A stretch of DNA of 64,000 bases from Nitritalea halalkaliphila LW7 (GTDB lineage: Bacteria > Bacteroidota > Bacteroidia > Cytophagales > Cyclobacteriaceae). A program made the position numbers and the translations under genes. The stretch is from positions 124,001-188,000 of the forward strand of contig NZ_AJYA01000016.1 of assembly GCF_000265075.1 (NCBI RefSeq), read 5' to 3'. The first letter of the stretch is position 1. Every line of letters starts with the position of its first letter. The notes below the pieces were generated by a model. It was not told where the DNA came from, made no database searches, and saw nothing but the letters and a program-made list of their open reading frames with translations. This document shows, one piece after another, positions 47,018 through 57,659 of the stretch.

Positions 47018-47527
47018 TTAGGCTTTTAGGAGTTTGAGTTCTCCCTTTCTTTTGATGATTTTTACCTCGAAAAAAGTATTGATCAAGCGCTTCGCTTGAT
47101 TCTCTGCCCAAATGGCTTGCTGCTCGTGCTCGTAGAGGAAGCTTAAGCGCAGGCAGCTTTTGATAAATGCAGGATCCTGCCCCAGCTGCCGCATCCAGAG
47201 ACGTAAGGCCGCGGTCCAGTCATCTTGGAATTTTTCGAAGTGGCTTCTTCCGTCGAATAGTAACTCCAGCTGATTAGAGCCAAAACGTAACCTGTAGATG
47301 CCTGAAAGCTGCGCATAAAGCAGGGAAAGAGATGCTTCAGGAACCTCTTCTCTGGTAATGATCGTGGTGTAAGTAGATTCCGGTAATTGGAGCGGATTAA
47401 AATAGGCTACGTAAGAACGAATGATTTCCTCTTTCATAAGCCCTATACCCTGCTCCAGCATGGCACTTTGCGCCTGCCGCAGGATATAATTTTTATCTAA
47501 AGGAAACAACTTCGCTATCATACTCAT
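47018..47527 (-). CDS. Hypothetical protein (169 aa)
   Basis: Not recognised. Mainly helical by composition with no signal peptide or membrane segment. Features: KNYILRQAQSAMLEQGIGLMKEEIIRSYVAYF, a central beta-like stretch with FGSNQLELLFDGRSHFEKF, and a basic C terminus (FFEVKIIKRKGELKLLKA). Codon pattern matches its neighbours and it sits alone between glmS and recX. Confidence 0.6.
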   Translation of the reverse strand: MSMIAKLFPLDKNYILRQAQSAMLEQGIGLMKEEIIRSYVAYFNPLQLPESTYTTIITREEVPEASLSLLYAQLSGIYRLRFGSNQLELLFDGRSHFEKFQDDWTAALRLWMRQLGQDPAFIKSCLRLSFLYEHEQQAIWAENQAKRLINTFFEVKIIKRKGELKLLKA

Positions 47528-47577
47528 ATTTTTGGCAAGTTAGCTGATAGGAAGCGAAAACGAAAATGTCGGGCGAT

Positions 47578-48084
47578 TTAATTCTCTTCTTCTAAATTTG
47601 CGATGACCTCTGTAGCCAGGGCATGCTCGTACCCTTTGCCTAGGAGGTAGCGCAGGACAGCCTGCTTTTCTTTAAAAGTATCCTTTCCCTTTCGGTTCCC
47701 CCACTTCTTTTCGGCGAGTTGCTGCATTTTTTCCCAGTAAGCCTCGGCGTCCAGCTCTTTTAGAGCCGTTTGGATGAGGCGCGGGCTGATGTCGCGGCGC
47801 TTGAGCTCCAAGGTGATTTTTATTTTGCCCCAGTGGTTTTGTGAAAATTTTCCTCTGGCGAAGGCTTTCGCAAAGCGCTCTTCGTCTAAGAATTTTTCGG
47901 TGATCATCAGGGAAATCAACTCCTCAGCGTCGTCCCCATAGACGCCTCGTTCGCGGAGTTTCGTACGCACCTCCTGCTGGCAGCGGTCCTGATAAGCACA
48001 GTAAGCAGCGATTTTCAGCTTAGCTTCCTTAAAGGACCATCTTTTTGGGGCTCTCTCCTCGCTTTCTTTTCCAGACTGATACAT
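47578..48084 (-). CDS. recX: Regulatory protein RecX
   Basis: 168 residues of three-helix RecX repeats: AKLKIAAYCAYQDRCQQEVRTKLRERG, FLDEERFAKAFARGKFSQNHWGKIKITLELKRRDIS and the C-terminal AVLRYLLGKGYEHALATEVIAN. RecX caps RecA filaments and limits recombination. recA is not adjacent. Divergent from tpiA. Confidence 0.9.
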   Translation of the reverse strand: MYQSGKESEERAPKRWSFKEAKLKIAAYCAYQDRCQQEVRTKLRERGVYGDDAEELISLMITEKFLDEERFAKAFARGKFSQNHWGKIKITLELKRRDISPRLIQTALKELDAEAYWEKMQQLAEKKWGNRKGKDTFKEKQAVLRYLLGKGYEHALATEVIANLEEEN

Positions 48085-48150
48085 TTTGCGTAATTTAGGG
48101 TGTTAAAAATAGCAAATTATATTCTCTTCACTTCTAAACCTATTTAACGT

Positions 48151-48912
48151 ATGCGTGAGAAAATCGTGGCAGGAAACTGGAAAATGAACCTTACTTTCGA
48201 AGAAGGCCAAAAGTTGACTTCAGAAATCGTTCAAATGTTCCGGGACGAAAACCCTGCGGGGGTAAAGTTGGTACTCAACCCTCCTTTTCCGCACCTTTAC
48301 CCAGTGAAAAAATTAATAGGAGACACTGCCAATGTCTTTTTAGGTGCTCAAAACTGCTACGATAAGGCTTCCGGGGCTTATACAGGAGAGGTGCCGGCTG
48401 CCATGCTGCGTAGCTTTGGTGCCAGTTTTGTCATCCTCGGTCACAGCGAGCGAAGAGCTTATTTTGGGGAAGATAGTGCTTTCCTATTAGCGAAAACGAA
48501 ACAGGCATTGGCCGCAGGCCTCCGCCCTATCTTCTGCTGTGGTGAGCCCTTAGAAATCCGTGAGGCAGATACGCATGTGGCTTTCGTGGTGAAGCAGCTC
48601 GAGGAGACCGTTTTTCAGCTGAGTGCAGAGGAATTCGCACAGGTGGTGATCGCTTACGAGCCGATTTGGGCTATAGGTACCGGGAAAACCGCTTCAGCCG
48701 AACAGGCGCAAGAAATGCATGCGGCCTTACGTGCTGAAATCGCGAAGGCGCAGGGGCAAGCGGCAGCAGATGCCTGTCCGATCTTATATGGCGGTAGCTG
48801 TAATGCCGAGAATGCTTCTTCCATTTTCGCGAAAGCGGATGTGGATGGTGGCCTGATCGGGGGAGCCTCCCTTAAGTCACGGGATTTTATCGCTATCGCT
48901 AAGTCCTTTTAA
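48151..48912 (+). CDS. tpiA: Triosephosphate isomerase
   Basis: 253 residues. Catalytic Lys in VAGNWKMN, His in VILGHSERRAYF, Glu in VIAYEPIWAIGTGKTA and the phosphate loop ILYGGSCNAENASS with VDGGLIGGASL. Interconverts DHAP and glyceraldehyde-3-phosphate. The prmA ATG follows one base after the stop. Confidence 0.98.
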   Translation: MREKIVAGNWKMNLTFEEGQKLTSEIVQMFRDENPAGVKLVLNPPFPHLYPVKKLIGDTANVFLGAQNCYDKASGAYTGEVPAAMLRSFGASFVILGHSERRAYFGEDSAFLLAKTKQALAAGLRPIFCCGEPLEIREADTHVAFVVKQLEETVFQLSAEEFAQVVIAYEPIWAIGTGKTASAEQAQEMHAALRAEIAKAQGQAAADACPILYGGSCNAENASSIFAKADVDGGLIGGASLKSRDFIAIAKSF

Positions 48913-48913
48913 G

Positions 48914-49747
48914 ATGGAGTATATCGGGTATGAAATTCGGTGTTCCGAGCTTTTCAGGAGATTTTAGTGGCCGAGCTCGCAGAAGTGGGCTTCGATTCTT
49001 TTATGGAAATCGAAGGTGGTATCGAGGCTATGCCCGGCTGCTGATGTGGATGTAAAAGATGCAGAGGCTGTCTTCGCCCGGTATCAGGAGGCAGCGGCAC
49101 TTCATGTTACTGAAAAACGGGTGCCGAAAACCAACTGGAACGAGGAGTGGGAAAAGCATTATGATCCTATTTACGTGGGGGATCAAGTATATATCCGCGC
49201 TTCCTTTCATCCTGCCCAGCCTGCGTATCGCCACGAGATTTTAATTAATCCTAAAATGTCTTTTGGCACGGGGCATCATGCGACCACGCATCAGATGATC
49301 GCCTTTCAGCTGGAGCTGCCGCATGCGGATAAGGCGGTGCTGGATGCCGGCTCAGGTACGGGAATATTGGCGGTGATGGCGGCTAAATTAGGTGCCGCGC
49401 GTGTAGAGGCTTTCGATATCGATCCCTGGTGTGTGGAAAATGGCAATGAAAATTTCGCGCTTAATGGCTTGGCTGATAGTTTGCAAATGGGCCTAGGCAC
49501 CATCCGCGAGGTACCACTTCGAGGCCCTTATGATTTGCTCTTGGCGAATATCAATAAAAATGTGCTTTTAGATGAGCTTCCGGTTTATGCGGCCCTTTTA
49601 GCGGCAGATGGACACCTCCTGCTGAGTGGGTTTTATGAGGAAGATATCCCTGATCTGGAAGCGGCAGCCGCGGAAGTGCAGTTAAAGCTTCTCCGGAAGT
49701 CCGTTAAGGACCGCTGGGCAGCCCTAATCTTTCAGCCCTATGAATGA
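48914..49747 (+). CDS. prmA: Ribosomal protein L11 methyltransferase (N-terminal frameshifts)
   Basis: ATG 48914 gives MEYIGYEIR, then the frame is lost. Adding one C near 48955 restores EILVAELAEVGFDSFMEIEGGIEA, and bases missing near 49028 and 49033 restore YAPAADVDVKDAEAVF. The rest is intact: NPKMSFGTGHHATTHQM, SAM motif VLDAGSGTGILAVMAAKLGA, post I FDIDPWCVEN and LLLANINKNVL. Trimethylates L11. About 279 residues when repaired, usual for the family. Confidence 0.9.
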
Positions 49748-49928
49748 ATTATCGCTTTATGCAGTAGCTTTCTTGCTTCTAATCGGGCATACGCTGGCCG
49801 CTGCTTATATGTACAAAAAAGTCCACGCAGACGCGACTTTGGATACGCTGCAGAAAAACGAATGGAAGCTTAAAGCACTGATTTTTCCCGCTTATTACTG
49901 GTTTCAGTATCAGCGGCGTAAGCAATGA
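49740..49928 (+). CDS. Small membrane protein (62 aa)
   Basis: One membrane segment (LYAVAFLLLIGHTLAAAYMY) then a basic, aromatic-rich tail (ALIFPAYYWFQYQRRKQ). The start overlaps the prmA stop by 8 bases and a terminator follows, which supports expression as the last gene of tpiA-prmA. Not recognised. Confidence 0.6.
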   Translation: MNELSLYAVAFLLLIGHTLAAAYMYKKVHADATLDTLQKNEWKLKALIFPAYYWFQYQRRKQ

Positions 49929-49948
49929 GTGCGCGGCATATAAAATGG

Positions 49949-49981
49949 AAAATCCCTTCTACCTCAAGAGAAGGGATTTTT
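49949..49981. terminator. Bidirectional terminator
   Basis: AAAATCCCTTCT and AGAAGGGATTTTT arms around an 8-nt loop, followed by a small palindrome TGCCC-GAA-GGGCA at 49985-49997. Serves the convergent prmA operon and the symporter gene. Confidence 0.9.
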
Positions 49982-50030
49982 CTTTGCCCGAAGGGCACAA
50001 TTAGAGGCGCAAGAAAACCCGGAGCCCTTA

Positions 50031-51369
50031 TTAAGATTTCACTTCTTCTGTCGTGCTGGTCAGTGGGTTCGCCTGGCGAATTAAACCATCTGGCAGCTCC
50101 CCTTCTGTGCTGGCTACTACGGAGCAAACGGTGGCATCTCCGGTAACATTTACCACGGTCCTGAACATGTCTAAGATTCTATCGGGCGCTATGATTAAGG
50201 CGATGCCAGCGGCAGGAACGTTAATCGATTCCAGTACGATGATGAGCATGATGATGCCTGCACCGGGTACGCCAGCGGAGCCGATGGAAGCCAGTGTGGC
50301 CGTTAAAACGATCATAAGCTGCTGGCTGAAGGTCAGGTCCATGCCCAAGGCTTGTGCGATAAATACCGCCGCGACCCCTTGATAGAGGGAGGTTCCATCC
50401 ATATTTATGGTGGCCCCGAGGGGCAAAACGAAGCTGCTTACCTGCTCGGAAACCCCTAGTTCCTCTTCCACCTGCTTCATGGTTACGGGAAGTGTGGCGG
50501 AACTGGAGCTGGTGGTGAAGGCCAAGAGCTGGGCCGGACGGATGGCTTTAAAAAATCCACATAAGGGATTTTGGTAAAGAGCTTGAGGATAGTCGGGTAG
50601 ACCACGAGCATGAGAAAAAATAGCCCGCCGAGGACCACTAAGCTATATTTTAGTAGGGCAAGGAGTAGTTCCACTGCGGAATCTGGATTTTCGCCGGCGA
50701 TTTCCACGATGAGTGAGGCCATGAGCGCGAACACACCATAAGGCGCGATGAGCATGATGTAGTTTACGATCTGAATGATCACATCGTTCAGCCCATCGAA
50801 AAAAGCGACTACGGGCTTGCCCTTGTCTTTCGGGATCTGGAGGAGGGCGATGCCTACCAAGATCGCAAAAAAGACCACTTGCAGCATACTCCCATTATTG
50901 GCGGCAGCCAAAAACACATTTTCGGGCACCATGTCTACGATAGGCTGAAGGGGGCTTTGTTCCCGGAGTGCGGCAGCCTGAGAGGACTTAGAGTCCACTG
51001 TGTCATCGTAAAGCGCCATGAGGCTTTCCCGAGTTTCCTCTGGGAGGCTAGTTCCCGGCTTAAAGAGGTTCACCATGGTCAGGCCCAGCGTCACGGACAC
51101 CACTGTGGTGATCATGTAGGTGAGAATGGTTTTGCCGCCGATGCGGCTTAGTTTCGAAATATCCCCCAAGTTAGAAACCCCTACGATGAGAGAGGCCAGC
51201 ACCAGTGCACAGCGATCATCTTTAGTCCATTTATAAAAATGGTACCGATCGGCTTGATGTAGTCTAAGGTAAAATCAGGGGCGATGTTTAACTTGATCAC
51301 CACTAAACCAAAAATCAATCCCAAAACCAGGCCGATGATGATGCGGGTATGTAAGGGTATTTTCTTCAT
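50031..51369 (-). CDS. Dicarboxylate/amino acid:cation symporter (DAACS family), two frameshifts
   Basis: About 447 residues when repaired. Sodium- or proton-coupled uptake of glutamate, aspartate or C4-dicarboxylates across the inner membrane. [21 protein letters not shown] starts it; signatures are [14 protein letters not shown] (serine-rich hairpin loop), [25 protein letters not shown] and the [21 protein letters not shown] tail. Bases are missing near 51207 ([11 protein letters not shown] restored) and in the T-run (coding strand) at 50550-50555 ([19 protein letters not shown] restored). It follows aroC by 7 bases. Confidence 0.9.
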
Positions 51370-51376
51370 GAGGTAC

Positions 51377-52467
51377 TTAATCGGATTTAGACGCTAAGGT
51401 ATTCGTTCTTTTGATTAATAGATAGTCTGCCAGTACTAAGGCGGCCATGGCTTCCACGATCGGTACGGCACGCGGTACGACGCAGGGGTCGTGGCGTCCT
51501 TTACCGGAAACGGTGACGGCTTCTCCATCTTGGTTCAGGGACTGCTGGTCCTGCATGATGGTGGCTACGGGCTTAAATGCTACACGAAAATAAATATCAG
51601 CCCATTCGAGATGCCTCCCTGAATGCCTCCGCTGTGATTCGTGGTGGTGGTGACTTTATCCCTTTCTTTAATGAACGCGTCGTTATGGGCAGAACCGCGC
51701 ATTTTTACGCCCTCGAATCCACTGCCATATTCGAAGCCCTTTACCGCATTAATGCTCAGCATAGCGTGGCCAAGGGTGGCGTGCAGGCGATCGAAGACGG
51801 GTTCTCCTACTCCTGTGGGCACCCCGCGGATAACGGCATCTACCACACCGCCGATGGTGTCACGAGATTTACGCACGGCATCGATTAAGGCAATCATCTT
51901 CTCCGCTGTTTCCGGCTCAGGGCAGCGCACGATGTTCGTTTCCGTCAAGCTCAAGTCCAAGTCTTGATAGCCCTTTTCCAGGCGCAGGTCGCCTACTTGG
52001 CTCACGTAGGCCTGTATGTCGATACCGTAGTGACGAAGAAAAAGCTTGGCGATCGCTCCAGCGGCCACGCGGGCTGCCGTTTCTCGTGCAGAGCTTCTGC
52101 CACCACCGCGATAGTCGCGGATTCCGTATTTTTCCTGATAGGTAAAGTCGGCATGCGAAGGGCGGTAAGTTTCCGCGATATGACTGTAGTCCTTGCTTTT
52201 CTGGTCTGTATTCGGGATCAAAATCCCGATCGGCGTACCAGTACTTTTTCCTTCGAACACACCACTTAGCACCTGCACTTCATCTTCTTCCTTACGCTGC
52301 GTGGTGATTTTCGACTGCCCAGGCTTACGGCGCTGCATTTCTGCCTGAATAAAGGCTTCATCTATCGCTATCCCTGCCGGGCAGCCATCGATGATGACGC
52401 CCAGAGCCTTCCCATGTGATTCTCCGAAAGTGCTGATGCGGAAAATCTTACCAAATGAATTACCCAT
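51377..52467 (-). CDS. aroC: Chorismate synthase (C-terminal frameshift)
   Basis: Makes chorismate from EPSP using reduced FMN. Motifs: [63 protein letters not shown] and [22 protein letters not shown]. One G is missing at 51601-51603. Repair turns GGISNGLIF into [21 protein letters not shown] and continues through [19 protein letters not shown] to the stop at 51377. About 364 residues, normal length. Overlaps batD by 8 bases. Confidence 0.95.
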
Positions 52468-53920
52468 TTCTCTTTTTAATCAAAACATACAGGAGCACAA
52501 GTATGGCTAGCCCCAGCAAAACATTAATGAAGATGGAAAAATAAGACTTTAATCGCTCGTTTGAAAGTTTATTACTTTCTACTTCGATTAAATCATAGAT
52601 TCCTCCCAGTCGCTTATTGGAAATGGACTCATTAACCTTCGATTCACCGACTACCTGCACGATCGTCTGCGGACGAAGCGTATCATAGCGTGCCTGTTTC
52701 CAGTTGAAGTAGATGAATTCAAAATGATTCGCGAGGTTCACCTCTCCAGGCTCATTACTGGTGATAAAGTATTCGAAGTTTTTAAAGCCGCTCACACGTC
52801 CGCCCCCTCTATTAATCTGCTGGCGTACGTTCGGGTCGAAAGCACTCAGCCGCTGGTTTCTCTTTTTTCTCGGGGTCTGAATTGTGGTGATGTTTCCCTC
52901 CCCGCCGATGCGGAAGTTATAGCTAAAACCTTCGCCAGTCTGCACTTCTCCCTTCGGGCCGTCTTCGAAGAGGCGATAATCCCCCACAGATACTTCATTT
53001 TTAAGGGGGTGCGGCGGCAAAGGCTTCACGTCGATGACCTTCGCTCCGGAATAAAAAGTCTTAAAGTCCTCCAGACGGTTACTTCCGAAGAAGCTCGGAT
53101 TACGCGCCACGCGGTACTTGATCATTTCCCAAGGCACGGAAGGGATTTTCAGTTCTCCCGGTGAAAAAGGGTAGAAAGTAGCCTCATAGACCTTGTATTT
53201 AATCCAGCGCTTGCCGTCTAGGTCTACGAATTCTGGCTGTATATTCGTGATGCTGAAATTCTCCTCCCAGGCATTTGTAGGCTTTAATTTCTTTAAAATT
53301 TCTTCTAACTGGCGGCCTGGCTCATAAAATTGGAAAGGAGCCTGGTTCTGCTCGGACATATAAAATGCGAGAGAAATATTCACGGGCTCTCCCACGAAGA
53401 CATTGTTTTTGTCCACTGACGTGGCAAAGAATGCGTCGTCTTCGATTTCGATGTACTCGATTTCCTGACGCGGCTGGCGGCCACCTCCTCCGAAGAGGTC
53501 ATCGAAAGGATCATAGCCCCTTCTTTGGCCCCCCTGGGCCTGCGCTTCCGTGACGGTGATGTCCATTCCTGGAGACTTAACCTCCTGACCATTAACGTTT
53601 ATACTGAAATTTGGTAAGCGGTAATTTCCTTGGCGAGTGGGTTTGTAATACTGAATAATGCTGTTCGTACTAGTCATTTGTCCGTTTACAATGCTCATCG
53701 AAGAGGACTGCGAAACGCCCTGCTGCTGAAATCCGGGAATTTCAGGAAATTTGTCATAAGATTTTATTTTTTCATTGGAAATTGTTACTTTTATGGTAAA
53801 TGTTCCGTTTAGCGGAATTTCCTTTTCCCCCAGCTCTATTTTGACTTCTTGGCCGAACGCCGGAAGTAGTGCCAGGCAGTACCAAAATATTCCGAAAGAA
53901 AATGTAAGTGCAAATCGCAT
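52460..53920 (-). CDS. batD: BatD-like aerotolerance protein
   Basis: About 486 residues. Signal peptide [23 protein letters not shown], then immunoglobulin-like beta domains ([66 protein letters not shown]) and one C-terminal membrane helix ([22 protein letters not shown]) with a short basic tail. A glycine-rich loop ([13 protein letters not shown]) lies near residue 150. BatD belongs to the Bacteroidetes Bat locus with MoxR and VWA proteins, which are not next to it here. Confidence 0.88.
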   Translation of the reverse strand: MRFALTFSFGIFWYCLALLPAFGQEVKIELGEKEIPLNGTFTIKVTISNEKIKSYDKFPEIPGFQQQGVSQSSSMSIVNGQMTSTNSIIQYYKPTRQGNYRLPNFSINVNGQEVKSPGMDITVTEAQAQGGQRRGYDPFDDLFGGGGRQPRQEIEYIEIEDDAFFATSVDKNNVFVGEPVNISLAFYMSEQNQAPFQFYEPGRQLEEILKKLKPTNAWEENFSITNIQPEFVDLDGKRWIKYKVYEATFYPFSPGELKIPSVPWEMIKYRVARNPSFFGSNRLEDFKTFYSGAKVIDVKPLPPHPLKNEVSVGDYRLFEDGPKGEVQTGEGFSYNFRIGGEGNITTIQTPRKKRNQRLSAFDPNVRQQINRGGGRVSGFKNFEYFITSNEPGEVNLANHFEFIYFNWKQARYDTLRPQTIVQVVGESKVNESISNKRLGGIYDLIEVESNKLSNERLKSYFSIFINVLLGLAILVLLYVLIKKRNG

Positions 53921-54038
53921 GCGCGTGACCTTGAGTAATATCATGAAACTGCAAATTAACGTTATATTTTAAACGCAACAAACGTTTGCGAGATAACGTA
54001 GAATTTAAGAACATTTTAACATTTAAAATGATGGTAGT

Positions 54039-54230
54039 ATGCTAGAATACGTTAAAACTGTTCTGTTAAAGGTAAGCTTTGACAGGGTTTTATTCGAAAA
54101 AGAATTGAGAAAAGGTCTCAATTTACTTTTGCCTAACGAGGTCCGGGAGTTTAGAGCCTGGTGTTATAAGCAGTTTGGTAAGCCTTATGAGCCGGTTTTA
54201 GACAAGTATTTTGTCGGGTTAGCTGGTTAG
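54039..54230 (+). CDS. Small hypothetical protein (63 aa)
   Basis: Starts MLEYVKTVLLKVSFDRVLF and continues as a charged helical protein with EVREFRAWCYKQFGKPYEPVLDKYF. It has no signal peptide. It is followed by a UUCG-capped terminator, so it is probably a genuine single-gene transcript. Not recognised. Confidence 0.6.
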   Translation: MLEYVKTVLLKVSFDRVLFEKELRKGLNLLLPNEVREFRAWCYKQFGKPYEPVLDKYFVGLAG

Positions 54231-54276
54231 TGAAGCTTTTATGTAGAACCACAGGACGATCTGAAAATGATTCAAG

Positions 54277-54300
54277 ACCCTTCTTCGGAAGGGTTTTTTT
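54277..54300 (+). terminator. Terminator with UUCG tetraloop
   Basis: ACCCTTC-TTCG-GAAGGGT stem-loop followed by seven T; C(UUCG)G is an extra-stable RNA loop. Ends the 63-aa gene. Confidence 0.9.
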
Positions 54301-54422
54301 ATGCCTGTTACAGTTAAGTTGCGACTAGGACCTCATTAGGCCGCGCAAACAATTGACTTTTGAATTCAAGCCATAAGGCATAAAGGGAACTGCTCGGCAC
54401 TTTTTTTAATCGAATTTACTTT

Positions 54423-55434
54423 TTAGTCTTTGTCTTGAGGAGCTGGGGCTTCCCCTTCTTTCCCGAGCTCTAAAAAGGCCACATTTCTCCGAATTCCACT
54501 GAGCTTGGTTCGTTTTACTGCCGAACCTTTAAATACTTTCCGGAAGGTTTCCTCTGTCAGCTCCCGCCAGGCTGGGCCATCGAGGTTTTCCAGCGCTTCG
54601 TTTGGCCGGAAGCGCGGCTCCTGGTGCGGGACAGCAAAGCGATTCCATGGGCACACGTCTTGACATATGTCACAGCCGAATACCCAATTGTCCATTTGCC
54701 CTTTAAATGAAGTGGGGATGGCTTCTTTTAGCTCGATCGTGAGATAGGAAATGCAGCGGTCCGCAGCGATTATTCCATCGCCGACGATGGCATCTGTGGG
54801 GCAGGCGTCGATGCAGCGCGTGCAGGTTCCACAGTGGTTTTTAGCTTCGGGCAGGTCTGGCTGAAGTTCTAGGTCGCAGATAATTTCCGCTAAAAAGAAG
54901 AAAGACCCCATTTTTTTTATTCAGGAGCAAGGCATTTTTTCCAAGCCAGCCGAGCCCGGCTCTTTGCGCCCACTGGCGCTCCATCACCGGTGCGGAATCC
55001 ACGAAAACGCGACCTTCCAGTGCTCCGAAAGTCTCCTGCATCCGAGAAAAAAAATCTTTCAGCTTGTCTTTAATTACGAAATGATAGTCCTCTCCGTAGG
55101 CATACTTCGCGAGTTTATAGGGGTGATGCTGCTCCAGAAGGGTCTCTTCTGGGAAGTAGCTGTACAGTAGGCTGATCACCGAACGTGCTCCAGGCACGAG
55201 TAAGCGCGGGTCTAAGCGCTTATCAAAGTGATTTTCCATGTACTGCATCTGTCCGTGATACCCTTTTAGCAGCCAGTTTTCAAGGGTCGCCGCCTCCTTT
55301 TCGAGGAAGGTGGCCCGCGCGATTCCGCAGCCATGGAAGCCAAGCGCTGAGGCCATGGCTTTCACTTGGCACTTCTCTTCTCCAGATTCGCCATGCAGGA
55401 TGTGTTTAGCTCGAAAAAAGGCTTCCTGTTTCAC
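54423..55434 (-). CDS. queG: Epoxyqueuosine reductase (frameshifted)
   Basis: Last step of queuosine tRNA modification, using cobalamin and two [4Fe-4S] clusters. Motifs: [56 protein letters not shown], cluster cysteines in [16 protein letters not shown] and [15 protein letters not shown]. The frame is lost in the eight-A run (coding strand) near 54914-54921; one more A gives [13 protein letters not shown]. The N-terminal boundary is uncertain; the start at 55434 overlaps the ruvB 3' end. Confidence 0.9.
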
Positions 55435-56445
55435 CTGGGCGGATGCCGGGGTTCACCTTGAAATGTGCAAAGGCCTTATCTGTGGCCACTCTACCACGGG
55501 AGGTTCGCTTGATGTAGCCCTCCTGTATGAGGAAGGGCTCATACACTTCTTCGATCGTTTCGGCTTCCTCACCGCAAGCAGTGGCAATGGTGCCCAAGCC
55601 TACAGGCCGCCTTTAAACTTGTCGATGATGGTGAGGAGGATACGGTTATCCATTTCGTCGAGGCCATTTTCATCCACGTCAAGTGCTTTAAGCGCGATTT
55701 TCGCGATTTCCAGGGTAATCTGTCCATTGCCTTTCACCTGTGCGAAATCCCGCGTTCGGCGTAGCAGCATGTTCGCGATGCGTGGCGTGCCGCGTGACCT
55801 CCGAGCGATTTCAAAGGCCGCTTCTTCGAGAATGCCTGATTTTAGAAGGCTGGCGCTCCGCATCACAATTTGTGTCAGCAGTTTCGCATCGTAATATTCT
55901 AGGCGGGCATTTATGCCAAAACGCGCACGCAGCGGAGCGGTCAGTAGCCCTGACCGGGTAGTGGCCCCGATGAGGGTAAAAGGGCTCAGCGCGATCTGAA
56001 CCGAGCGGGCATTCGGCCCAGAGTCCAGCATAATGTCGATGCGGTAATCTTCCATAGCAGAGTAGAGGTACTCCTCCACCACGGGATTCAGCCGGTGGAT
56101 CTCATCGATAAAAAGGACATCGCCTTCTTCCAAGTTCGTGAGCAGCCCTGCGAGATCAGAGGGCTTATCGAGGACCGGCCCCGAGGTAATTTTTATGCCG
56201 GCACCCAGCTCATTCGCGATAATATGGGAGAGCGTGGTCTTGCCCAGTCCGGGAGGCCCATGCAGGAGCACGTGGTCGAGCGGCTCTTCCCGCTGCTTGG
56301 CTGCCTGCACGAACACAGTGATGTTGTCCACGATTTTTTGTTGGCCCGTAAAATCAGAAAACTGCAGAGGCCTAAGTGCGCGCTCCAGTTCTTGGTCCTT
56401 CGGGTTCATGTGTTCACTTTCTCCTGATAAATAGTCCTCTCTCAT
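55406..56445 (-). CDS. ruvB: Holliday junction branch migration helicase RuvB (frameshifted)
   Basis: Motifs: [18 protein letters not shown], Walker [17 protein letters not shown], Walker [20 protein letters not shown], sensor [18 protein letters not shown], then the winged-helix domain. One C is missing near 55605; repair turns KFKGGL-stop into [33 protein letters not shown] and the protein ends [17 protein letters not shown]. About 347 residues, normal length. Start at 56445 gives a slightly long leader; ATG 56409 ([15 protein letters not shown]) is the alternative. Confidence 0.95.
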
Positions 56446-56597
56446 GTTCCAGATTAAATCGTGCTATAAAGGTACGGAAGTCTTTCTAAACTTTCGGTGT
56501 TTTAGGGGGAGCTCACGTCTCGGGGGGGATTCTCATCGACTAAAGTCACGAAGATTTCGGATTTAAGCTGTAACTTTCGGGAAATTCAGAAGTCAAG

Positions 56598-57656
56598 ATG
56601 GATCGGAAGCAGTTGGCGCGAAAGAACGCTATATATTCTATAGTCCTTATCGTTTTAGTAGGAATCGTTTATTTATATCGAAATTATGTGCCGCAGCAGG
56701 CAGCGCAGCAGGTGGAGCAGGTGGGCACGGACCGCATGCAGGTGCAGGGAGAGGCCTTAGGGGTTACCTATCAGCTCACCTACATCGACGAGCAGCGGCG
56801 GGACTTAACCGCGGAAGTGGAGGCCATATTTCAGGAGTTTACGGAGAAGTTTTCTATCTACTCCACGCAGTCTCTGATTAGTAAGTGGAACCGTGTGGAC
56901 AGCCTTCAGGTGGAGGATGCGCTGTGGGAGGATTTGTTTTTGAAATATGAGCAACAGCGTGCGCGGTACGGAAAGGGTATAGATCCTACGCAGCACGCCC
57001 TCTTGGATCTTTGGGATTTTCGTGCGGAGGGGCCTGTTTTTCGCGATAGTACGCGGCTGCGGGAACTGCCTGCACCGGGTTTTTCTACTTTGCGCCTCGC
57101 GCATCCCCTCTACGTGCGTAGCGATACGACGGTTCAGGTCACGCTGCACCAGGGTGCAAAGGGCCTAGCGGTGGATGTTTTAGCGGATTTTTTAGCTGAA
57201 AAGGGCATTCAAAATTTTCTTATCAACCTCGGCAGTCTGGTTCGTGCGGCAGGGGTGAATGCGGGTGGGGAACTTTGGCGCATCGCGCTGCCTTTACCTG
57301 AGAAATCTGCTGCTGGTGCTGCGGAACCTAATTTTCGGGTGATGGCGCTAGAAGACGCGTCTTTCGTTACGATAGGCGATTATACAGCTTATTATACGGA
57401 CCCTCTCGGAACGACCACGGCGGCTTACGTGCATCCTGGCACCGGCTTTCCCGTGCAGCATGATTTAGTGCAGGTTAGCGTGCAGCATAAGGGGGATGCT
57501 TTTACGGCAGAGTTGGCAGCATGGGCGGCCTTCGCTGAGGGTAAGGAGGAATTTTTAGCCGAACTAGAAGCGGATGGTCTGCGTACTGTTTCCGTACGCG
57601 CGCGTGGGGAGACCCGGATCAGCCAGCAGTTACGTGTTTATTTAACATCAGAGTAA
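56598..57656 (+). CDS. apbE: FAD:protein FMN transferase (ApbE family)
   Basis: 352 residues. An N-terminal membrane anchor (AIYSIVLIVLVGIVYLY) places it in the periplasm. ApbE attaches FMN to threonines of Na+-NQR or RNF-type subunits. Conserved: ALGVTYQLTY, FSIYSTQSLISKWN, DPTQHALLDLWDF, GAKGLAVDVLADFL, FLINLGS and the metal-site GDAFTAELAAWAAFA. The usual HIIDPxTG reads AAYVHPGTGFPV, so the Asp is His. Three bases separate it from the methyltransferase. Confidence 0.9.
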   Translation: MDRKQLARKNAIYSIVLIVLVGIVYLYRNYVPQQAAQQVEQVGTDRMQVQGEALGVTYQLTYIDEQRRDLTAEVEAIFQEFTEKFSIYSTQSLISKWNRVDSLQVEDALWEDLFLKYEQQRARYGKGIDPTQHALLDLWDFRAEGPVFRDSTRLRELPAPGFSTLRLAHPLYVRSDTTVQVTLHQGAKGLAVDVLADFLAEKGIQNFLINLGSLVRAAGVNAGGELWRIALPLPEKSAAGAAEPNFRVMALEDASFVTIGDYTAYYTDPLGTTTAAYVHPGTGFPVQHDLVQVSVQHKGDAFTAELAAWAAFAEGKEEFLAELEADGLRTVSVRARGETRISQQLRVYLTSE

Positions 57657-57659
57657 GAG

